From: Pseudomonas sichuanensis
GTDB taxonomy: Bacteria; Pseudomonadota; Gammaproteobacteria; Pseudomonadales; Pseudomonadaceae
Assembly: GCF_003231305.1 (NCBI RefSeq)
Contig: NZ_QKVM01000003.1
Span: 1 to 64,000 of the forward strand
Direction of reading: 5' to 3'
Length of the DNA: 64,000 nt
The notes under the pieces are model-generated. The model worked only from the letters and a program-made list of their open reading frames with translations, made no database searches and was not told the DNA's origin. The stretch's first letter is position 1. The number at the start of each line of letters is the position of its first letter. The translations under genes and the position numbers were made by a program. Positions 58,112 through 64,000 of the stretch are shown piece after piece.

Positions 58112-59413
58112 ATGCGAGTACTGGTACTAGGTAGCGGTGTGATCGGAACCGCCAGTGCCTACTATCTGGCCCGGCAAGGTTTCGAAGTCACGGTGGTCGA
58201 CCGCCAGCCGGCGGTGGCCATGGAAACCAGCTTTGCCAACGCAGGCCAGATCTCGCCCGGCTATGCCTCGCCGTGGGCCGCGCCAGGCGTGCCGCTCAAG
58301 GCCATCAAATGGCTGCTGGAGCGCCACGCCCCACTGGCCATCAAGCTCACCGGCGACGTCGACCAGTACCTGTGGATGGCGCAGATGTTGCGCAACTGCA
58401 CCGCCAGCCGCTACGCGGTGAACAAGGAGCGCATGGTGCGCCTGTCCGAGTACAGCCGCGACTGCCTCGACGAACTGCGTGCCGAAACCGGCATCGCATA
58501 TGAGAACCGCAGCCTGGGCACCACCCAGCTGTTCCGCACCCAGGCCCAGGTGGATGCCGCTGCCAAGGACATCGCCGTGCTGGAGCAGTCCGGCGTGCCG
58601 TACGAGCTGCTCGACCGCGACGGCATCGCCCGCGTCGAGCCGGCCCTGGCCGGCGTGAAGGATATCCTTGCAGGCGCCCTGCGCCTGCCCAACGACCAGA
58701 CCGGCGACTGCCAGCTGTTCACCACCAAGCTGGCCGACATGGCCGTCAAGCTGGGCGTCGAGTTCCGCTTCGGCCAGGACATCCAGCGCCTGGACTTCGC
58801 CGGTGACCGCATCAACGGCGTGTGGATCGACGGCAAGCTGGAAACCGCCGACCGCTACGTGCTGGCCCTGGGCAGCTACTCGCCGCAACTGCTCAAGCCG
58901 CTGGGCATCAAGGCCCCGGTCTACCCGCTCAAGGGCTACTCGCTGACCGTGCCGATCACCGATGGCGACATGGCGCCGACCTCGACCATCCTCGACGAAA
59001 CCTACAAGGTGGCGATCACCCGTTTCGACAACCGCATCCGTGTTGGCGGCATGGCTGAGATCGCCGGTTTTGACCTGTCGCTGAACCCGCGTCGACGCGA
59101 AACGCTGGAGATGATCGTCAACGACCTTTATCCTCGCGGCGGCGACCTGAGCCAGGCGAGTTTCTGGACCGGCCTGCGCCCGGCCACCCCGGATGGCACG
59201 CCTATCGTCGGTGCCACCAAGTTCCGTAACCTGTTCCTCAACACCGGTCACGGCACCTTGGGTTGGACCATGGCGTGCGGTTCCGGCCGCCTGCTGGCCG
59301 ACCTGATTGCCCGCAAGAAGCCGCAGATCAGCGCCGAAGGCCTGGACATCTCGCGCTACGGCAGCAGCCGCGAAGCTGCCGGCCAAGGCCAGCCGGCGCC
59401 GGCGCACCAGTAA
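58112..59413 (+). CDS. dadA: D-amino acid dehydrogenase small subunit DadA
   Basis: DadA oxidatively deaminates D-amino acids, mainly D-alanine, feeding electrons to the respiratory chain. The product is 433 residues. The FAD motif is [21 protein letters not shown] at the N-terminus; [19 protein letters not shown] is characteristic of DadA. The alanine racemase gene follows after a REP pair, giving a dadA-dadX pair for L-alanine use. Confidence 0.96.
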   Translation: MRVLVLGSGVIGTASAYYLARQGFEVTVVDRQPAVAMETSFANAGQISPGYASPWAAPGVPLKAIKWLLERHAPLAIKLTGDVDQYLWMAQMLRNCTASRYAVNKERMVRLSEYSRDCLDELRAETGIAYENRSLGTTQLFRTQAQVDAAAKDIAVLEQSGVPYELLDRDGIARVEPALAGVKDILAGALRLPNDQTGDCQLFTTKLADMAVKLGVEFRFGQDIQRLDFAGDRINGVWIDGKLETADRYVLALGSYSPQLLKPLGIKAPVYPLKGYSLTVPITDGDMAPTSTILDETYKVAITRFDNRIRVGGMAEIAGFDLSLNPRRRETLEMIVNDLYPRGGDLSQASFWTGLRPATPDGTPIVGATKFRNLFLNTGHGTLGWTMACGSGRLLADLIARKKPQISAEGLDISRYGSSREAAGQGQPAPAHQ

Positions 59414-59432
59414 GCGGGCGCCTGTACCGGCC

Positions 59433-59497
59433 TCTTCGCGGCTAAAGCCGCTCCCACAGAGATCGCGCTTGCTGTGGGAGCGGCTTCAGCCGCGAAG
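59433..59497. repeat. REP pair, CGGCTAAAGCCG type
   Basis: Arms at 59435-59459 and 59473-59497 carry a third core (CGCGGCTAAAGCCGCTCCCA; the partner has CTTCAG in place of TTTAG). It lies inside the dadA-dadX gap and may lower dadX expression relative to dadA. Confidence 0.87.
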
Positions 59498-59605
59498 GGG
59501 CAAACACTGATCGACCTGTTCCCTCACCCCGGTGCGGTGGGTACCTACCCCCACTCGCCGCGCCGGGGCTTTACCGATAACCAGAACTGCCAGAAGGCTG
59601 CCGCC

Positions 59606-60679
59606 ATGCGCCCCGCCCGTGCCCTGATCGACCTCCAAGCCCTCCGTCACAACTACCGCCTGGCCCGTGAGCTGACCGGCGTCAAGGCCCTGGCCGTGGT
59701 CAAGGCCGACGCCTACGGCCATGGCGCGGTGCGTTGCGCCCTGGCCCTGGAAACCGAGGCCGACGGTTTTGCCGTGGCCTGCATCGAGGAAGCCCTGGAG
59801 CTGCGCGCGGCCGGCATCAAGGCGCCGGTGCTGCTGCTCGAAGGGTTCTTCGAGGCCAGCGAGCTGGCGCTGATCGCCGAGCACGACCTGTGGTGCGTGG
59901 TGCATTCGCTGTGGCAGCTCGAAGCGCTGGAAAAGACCGCCGTGCACAAGCCGCTGACCATCTGGCTGAAGATGGACACCGGCATGCACCGGGTCGGCGT
60001 GCACCCCAAGGACTACCACAACGCCTACCAGCGCCTGCTGGCCAGCGGCAAGGTGTCGCGCATCGTGCTGATGAGCCACTTCGCCCGTGCCGACGAACTC
60101 GACGCCACGGCCACCGAGCAGCAGGTGGCGGTGTTCGAAGCTGCCCGCCAGGGCCTCAGTGCCGAGTGCAGCCTGCGCAACTCGCCGGCGGTGCTGGGCT
60201 GGCCGAGCATCAAGAGCGACTGGGTGCGCCCGGGCATCATGCTGTATGGCGCCACCCCGTTCGAGGTGGAGCAGGCCCAGGCCGCCCGCCTGCAACCGGT
60301 GATGACCCTGCAATCGCGAGTGATCAGCGTGCGCGAACTGCCGGCCGGTGAGCCGGTGGGCTATGGCGCCAAATTCGTCAGCCCTCGGCCGACCCGGGTC
60401 GGCGTGGTCGCCATGGGCTATGCCGACGGCTATCCGCGCCAGGCACCCACCGGCACGCCCGTGGTGGTCGCCGGCAAGCGCGCCCAGCTGATCGGCCGGG
60501 TGTCGATGGACATGCTCTGCATCGACCTCACCGAGGTGCCCGAGGCCACCATCGGCAGCCCGGTCGAGCTGTGGGGCAAGCAGGTGCTGGCCAGCGACGT
60601 GGCGCTGCAGGCCGGTACCATCCCGTACCAGATCTTCTGCAACCTGAAGCGCGTGCCACGGGACTATATCGGCGAATAA
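59606..60679 (+). CDS. dadX: alanine racemase (catabolic, DadX)
   Basis: DadX interconverts L- and D-alanine using PLP. The product is 357 residues from ATG 59606. The PLP Lys is K33 ([10 protein letters not shown]), and the other catalytic Tyr lies in [10 protein letters not shown] or later. Its place after dadA argues for the catabolic paralogue, not biosynthetic Alr. Confidence 0.93.
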   Translation: MRPARALIDLQALRHNYRLARELTGVKALAVVKADAYGHGAVRCALALETEADGFAVACIEEALELRAAGIKAPVLLLEGFFEASELALIAEHDLWCVVHSLWQLEALEKTAVHKPLTIWLKMDTGMHRVGVHPKDYHNAYQRLLASGKVSRIVLMSHFARADELDATATEQQVAVFEAARQGLSAECSLRNSPAVLGWPSIKSDWVRPGIMLYGATPFEVEQAQAARLQPVMTLQSRVISVRELPAGEPVGYGAKFVSPRPTRVGVVAMGYADGYPRQAPTGTPVVVAGKRAQLIGRVSMDMLCIDLTEVPEATIGSPVELWGKQVLASDVALQAGTIPYQIFCNLKRVPRDYIGE

Positions 60680-60729
60680 GGCGCCAAGGCTTTGTACGAA
60701 AAGTGCCTGCGCGACGATCATGCTGCGTT

Positions 60730-60788
60730 GAAAACAGGCTCGGAATGCTCATTTACAACCCGTAAACTCCGCTTCCTCGCCTGTTTTC
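60730..60788. repeat. nested imperfect palindrome
   Basis: GAAAACAGGC (60730-60739) pairs with GCCTGTTTTC (60779-60788). Inside, GGAA (60742-60745) pairs with TTCC (60773-60776), and TTTAC (60752-60756) pairs with GTAAA (60762-60766) around five bases. It is not of the REP families and lies between dadX and the XRE-cupin gene. Confidence 0.75.
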
Positions 60789-60930
60789 GCCTTGCCTGAT
60801 CGCCGCTCGGCGACTTTTCGTCCAAACCCGAAGCGGACAGGCTGCGGGGCGGTGTGTTGTAAATACTGAACGGCATTGCCATCATATCGTTCACACATCC
60901 CCCACCTGACCCTTCCTGGAGGCCCACGCT

Positions 60931-61479
60931 TTGGACGTCGGTGAACGACTGCAAGCCATCCGCAAGCTCAAGGGCCTGTCCCAGCGCGAACTCGCCAAAC
61001 GCGCCGGGGTGACCAACAGCACCATCTCGATGATCGAGAAGAACAGCGTGAGCCCCTCCATCAGCTCCCTGCGCAAAGTGCTCAGTGGCATCCCCATGTC
61101 CATGGTCGAGTTCTTTTCGGTCGAACTGGCACCGGAAAGCCCGACGCAGATCGTCTACAAGGCCCACGAGCTGATCGACATCTCCGACGGCGCGGTGACC
61201 ATGAAGCTGGTCGGCAAGTCGCACCCCAACCGTGCCATCGCCTTCCTCAACGAGGTCTACCCGCCCGGCGCCGATACCGGCGAAGAGATGCTCACCCATG
61301 ACGGCGAAGAGACCGGCATCCTCCTGGAAGGCCGCCTGGAACTGGTGGTCGGCACCGAGATCTTCATCCTCGAAGCCGGCGACAGCTACTACTTCGAAAG
61401 CACTCGCCCGCACCGTTTTCGCAACCCGTTCGCCGAGCCTGCCCGGTTGATCAGCGCGGCCACCCCGTCGAACTTTTGA
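60931..61479 (+). CDS. XRE-cupin transcriptional regulator (PuuR-like)
   Basis: The product is 182 residues starting at TTG 60931, with TGGAGG 8 bases upstream; the first ATG would remove the helix-turn-helix. The XRE domain (about 3-58; LQAIRKLKGLSQRELAKRAGVTNSTISMIEKN) is followed by a C-terminal cupin domain (about 105-178). The architecture and sequence resemble PuuR, the repressor of putrescine catabolism. Targets here are unknown; its regulon could include the dispersed Puu-like genes. Confidence 0.9.
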   Translation: MDVGERLQAIRKLKGLSQRELAKRAGVTNSTISMIEKNSVSPSISSLRKVLSGIPMSMVEFFSVELAPESPTQIVYKAHELIDISDGAVTMKLVGKSHPNRAIAFLNEVYPPGADTGEEMLTHDGEETGILLEGRLELVVGTEIFILEAGDSYYFESTRPHRFRNPFAEPARLISAATPSNF

Positions 61480-61615
61480 TCCAGCGCAGTGCATTGATTC
61501 GCCAATACCCTTTCCCAGAGTGTGGTCGTTCCACGCTTTCAGGAGTGCCGCTATACTTTTCAACGCTCGCTATCCCGTGGCCGCGAGCGTGATTAGCCAC
61601 CATGAGGGTGTACGT

Positions 61616-62038
61616 GTGAACCAAATCAAGAAGATGCTGGCCGTACCAGCAGCCGTATTCGCCCTTTGGGCAATGAGCGCAACCGCTGCGACCAACGACG
61701 AGATCGCCAAGCGCCTGGCGCCGGTTGGCCAAGTCTGCGTTCAGGGCCAGGAATGCAAGGGCATGGAAGTGGTCGCCAGCGCTGGCGGCGGCGGTGCCAA
61801 GACGCCGGACGACATCATCGCCAAGCACTGCAACGCCTGCCATGGCAGCGGCCTGCTGGGCGCTCCGAAGATCGGCGACACCGCAGCCTGGAAAGAGCGC
61901 GCCGACCACCAGGGCGGCCTCGACGGCATCCTGGCCAAGGCCATTACCGGGATCAACGCCATGCCGCCGAAGGGCACCTGCGCGGATTGCTCGGATGATG
62001 ACCTTAAGGGTGCGATCAAGAAGATGTCCGGGCTCTGA
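61616..62038 (+). CDS. cytochrome c5
   Basis: The product is 140 residues starting at GTG 61616 after GAGGG. A signal peptide (MNQIKKMLAVPAAVFALWAMSATA) sends it to the periplasm. Haem-binding CNACH lies at 72-76, with axial Met116 (AMPPKG). The Cys122/Cys125 pair (TCADCS) is diagnostic of the c5 group. Electron carrier; partner not encoded nearby. Confidence 0.94.
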   Translation: MNQIKKMLAVPAAVFALWAMSATAATNDEIAKRLAPVGQVCVQGQECKGMEVVASAGGGGAKTPDDIIAKHCNACHGSGLLGAPKIGDTAAWKERADHQGGLDGILAKAITGINAMPPKGTCADCSDDDLKGAIKKMSGL

Positions 62039-62056
62039 ACGCTGCTTGAATTACCG

Positions 62057-62083
62057 AAAGCCCGCCGCATGGCGGGCTTTTTC
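62057..62083 (+). terminator. intrinsic terminator after cytochrome c5
   Basis: AAAGCCCGCC (62057-62066) pairs with GGCGGGCTTT (62071-62080) around GCAT, followed by TTC. It starts 18 bases after the stop. Confidence 0.92.
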
Positions 62084-62400
62084 TTATCCGCTTGAACCAT
62101 TATTCACTGGCATGCCCCCTCTAGCTGTAAGTCGCTACCAGCCTCACGCAGTGCTCAATAAAAACTGGCATTTTTGACAGTTGCGCAGCTTTTCGAACAG
62201 CGTTTCAATCAGGGTGTAGTGCGACTGCATGAAGCTGGACTAGGCAATCAGGGAAGTGTGCTTAAGTAAATGAGCTCTTGCGAGAATGCTAAATCCGTCC
62301 CCCTCCCTCCTGGAATAAAGCCTTTTCGCATTGATAAGTACTTTTCCTAGGTGTGAATACTGCGTCCAGTAATGATGCTCGATTTAACAGGATAAGTATC
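62084..62400. other. AT-richer intergenic region without a clear gene
   Basis: This 317-base stretch is visibly richer in A+T than the sequence to its left. On the minus strand 62144-62230 can encode 28 residues (MQSHYTLIETLFEKLRNC and onward), perhaps a gene remnant, but nothing supports expression. The delta-60-repeat gene promoter should lie near its right end. Confidence 0.5.
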
Positions 62401-63708
62401 ATGAAAAATATCGAAGAAAAAGCATTGTACTTTGGCCCTGGTACGAATTCGACCAGCGCGTCTGAAACGGGTCTTCCTATCCCCGATCTGGGCCTGGACA
62501 AACGATTCGCCGAATCCGGTGTCAAGTCGTTTGAAATCGATGGTGTTCCCGCTGGAAACGCGTTGACACTGATACCTTACCCTGCAGGTAAAGGTAGCTA
62601 TGTCGTTAGCTATTATAATTATGTTGTTAGTGGTCTCTCGCGAAAAGCCGGGTTTACGATGTTTGACGAAAAGGGGGTGGTTGAACAGTCATTTGGTACA
62701 GGAGGTAGCTTGACCATTCAATTGGAGTCGAGAGGCTATACTGTTCCGAGGTCGACGTTCATAGACGCTAAAGGAAGATTAATCACGTATGCATTGTCCG
62801 CGTGGCGTGAAGGAATTTATCTTAAACAAGTCGCTTACTTGATATGCATGGATGGCGCGGGGAGGCTGGATGATGCCTTTGGAAATCAAGGCCTGCTGAA
62901 TGTAGATGGGTTGTTGGCTTCGCATTTCATTCCTCTAAATCCAGAGTTTGAACAGGCCTACTGCAGCGGGGCGGTCTTCGACCCCTATGGAGGTTGCTAC
63001 CTGATCGCTTTCCTTTACTCTAAGGTCAAGCAGGCAAGCCTGATAGTGCGACTCGATGCGAACGGAGCGATCGATAAGGAGTTTGGTAATCGTGGTGGCG
63101 TAATTGTAGGAAATCACGATGAACTTTCATATGGAAGAATGTTGATAGAGCTTGTTGTGCACGGAGCACGGCTAGTAGGCGTGTTCGCCTCGCCTGGTGA
63201 TGCTGAATGGTCTGTTGTCCGCGCATTCAAATTAACGGGTGATGTCGACCTCAGTTATGGCAGTGCGGGTAAAGTTGAGCTTGAGGGATTCATTGCCAGG
63301 GGGTGTGCGCTACATTCCGATAATAGTCTCGGGGTGCTGGGCTATGTTCAGGCTTATGATCCACGTCGCGGAGCTGCGACTGTATGGGCTATCGATGAGG
63401 CCGGAGAAATCACAAAGCGTTTCACCACATTGTTTGTTCCCAAGCTAGATTCCCAATGGGACGCTGCTACGATGGCGGGGGATAGAATTTATTGTGGGGG
63501 ATCGGACGTTTACCGTTCTTCGATGTTGGGTTGTTATCGGGCTGAGTCGGGAGAGTTGGATCATTCTTTCGCTGAGTATGGATACGGTATGCCCTCGCAC
63601 ACATCTACGACATTTTCTATGCCGCCCACACTAACGTCCCGTGGCTCATTGTTGGTGGCGTGTAATAGGAATGGTGTTGCGGCGGTGGTCGCTGTCGCAA
63701 CGTCCTGA
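62401..63708 (+). CDS. delta-60-repeat protein of unknown function
   Basis: The product is 435 residues from ATG 62401, with AGGA 8-9 bases upstream; a GTG at 62353 is in frame but unsupported. Short motifs of the form (L/I/V)D..(F/Y)G..G recur about every 50-68 residues: 32-40, 94-102, 156-164, 224-232, 282-290 and 386-394 (for example LDDAFGNQG). This is the delta-60 repeat pattern, thought to form a beta-propeller-like fold. No signal peptide is seen. Codons are AT-rich, unlike the core genes, which suggests transfer. Confidence 0.82.
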   Translation: MKNIEEKALYFGPGTNSTSASETGLPIPDLGLDKRFAESGVKSFEIDGVPAGNALTLIPYPAGKGSYVVSYYNYVVSGLSRKAGFTMFDEKGVVEQSFGTGGSLTIQLESRGYTVPRSTFIDAKGRLITYALSAWREGIYLKQVAYLICMDGAGRLDDAFGNQGLLNVDGLLASHFIPLNPEFEQAYCSGAVFDPYGGCYLIAFLYSKVKQASLIVRLDANGAIDKEFGNRGGVIVGNHDELSYGRMLIELVVHGARLVGVFASPGDAEWSVVRAFKLTGDVDLSYGSAGKVELEGFIARGCALHSDNSLGVLGYVQAYDPRRGAATVWAIDEAGEITKRFTTLFVPKLDSQWDAATMAGDRIYCGGSDVYRSSMLGCYRAESGELDHSFAEYGYGMPSHTSTTFSMPPTLTSRGSLLVACNRNGVAAVVAVATS

Positions 63709-63730
63709 AAGGCTGATGAAGTATTGCGGC

Positions 63731-64000
63731 TCACGATTTCATTCTTGCACGACATCTGTTGTCTGTGCGGTTTGTGGTATTTCTGCAACGTTGGAGCAGC
63801 GGTAATTTATCTACCAACGAGTGGTAAACCTCTGGAGGCCGGATGTATTCAATCCGGCCTCCAGTACTACGCGTGCACTTCACCCATACCCATGAGCTGA
63901 CTTCACCTTTTTCGATCTGATCAGCCACCGCTAATGTATAGGCGCGTGAGTAGTCTCGTGGCGTGCGCGTTAGGTTTCGCGCCACCTGATTGTCCAGGCA
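63731..64000 (-). CDS. possible 3' end of a gene entering from the right (partial)
   Basis: This minus-strand frame is open from the window edge to TGA at 63731-63733 (90 codons, 89 residues). It reads CLDNQVARNLTRTPRDYSRAYTLAV and so on; I do not recognise it. It runs through the strong hairpin at 63832-63864, which argues against a real C-terminus, but the other two minus-strand frames close quickly. A GTG at 63985 could also be a start. Confidence 0.35.
   Translation of the reverse strand, partial: CLDNQVARNLTRTPRDYSRAYTLAVADQIEKGEVSSWVWVKCTRSTGGRIEYIRPPEVYHSLVDKLPLLQRCRNTTNRTDNRCRARMKS
63832..63864. terminator. strong hairpin near the right edge
   Basis: A 13-bp stem, CTGGAGGCCGGAT (63832-63844) with ATCCGGCCTCCAG (63852-63864), surrounds a 7-base loop. 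It lies 124 bases after the delta-60 gene. No clear T-tract follows on either strand, so a terminator role is likely but unproven. Confidence 0.55.

Noticed and set aside
62144..62230. 28-codon minus-strand frame starting MQSHYTLIETLFEKL
   Set aside because: Too short, no ribosome site, no recognised family; possibly a gene remnant.

Overview
The window looks like a chromosomal segment of a fluorescent Pseudomonas, most likely the P. putida group. The evidence is the high-GC coding style, the gene order around pstSCAB-phoU, phoBR, ubiCA, rubredoxin, oxyR-recG, spoT-rpoZ, crc-pyrE-argB-algC-dut-coaBC-radC and rpmBG, and the dense REP-type palindromes (cores such as GGGAGCGGGCTTGCCCCGCG). Species assignment is inference. 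No rRNA, tRNA, CRISPR array, complete insertion sequence or prophage was seen.

Layout. 1-13.6 kb is a phosphate block: pstS, pstC, pstA, pstB and phoU on +, an orphan response regulator and an M23 peptidase on +, then a CNNM/CBS/CorC protein, phoR and phoB on -. Three Pho boxes lie before pstS, pstC and phoB. 13.6-17.7 kb holds ubiA/ubiC, rubredoxin with its reductase, HU and a small conserved protein. 17.8-24.5 kb, all on -, holds exbB-exbD-tonB, oxyR-recG and a YbaK-like/HDOD protein. 24.7-29.3 kb holds an epimerase-like gene (+), then rpoZ, spoT, ridA and a lipoprotein on -. 29.5-34.4 kb is a polyamine module (LysR regulator, gamma-glutamyl-polyamine synthetase-like, PuuD-like hydrolase, APC transporter) placed between rpoZ and gmk, which are neighbours in many relatives. 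34.5-45.9 kb holds yicC-gmk, rph, crc, pyrE, a zinc-ribbon gene, a three-lipoprotein CsgG-type operon, coaBC-dut-algC-argB and radC. 46-57.4 kb is more accessory: a peptide-binding protein, rpmBG, a cupin, an aldehyde dehydrogenase, an MFS transporter, a phospholipase D-like lipoprotein, a MocR regulator facing a DUF1127 gene, an FAD amine oxidase-like protein and a YkgJ-type cluster protein. 57.5-62.1 kb carries an Lrp-type regulator, dadA, dadX, an XRE-cupin regulator and cytochrome c5. The last 1.9 kb is visibly AT-richer and encodes a delta-60-repeat protein.

Together the genes describe phosphate sensing and uptake; energised outer-membrane transport and peroxide response; stringent response; nucleotide, arginine, CoA and sugar-phosphate synthesis; and catabolism of polyamines and alanine. 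Homologues of PuuA, PuuB, PuuC, PuuD and PuuR all occur here, but scattered.

Most of the window is ordinary core genome and I found no clear, wholly new system. The best leads are the MocR/DUF1127 pair with four operator-like repeats, the lipoprotein triad, a long inverted repeat over the oxyR start, a nested palindrome at 60.73-60.79 kb, and the AT-rich delta-60-repeat gene.
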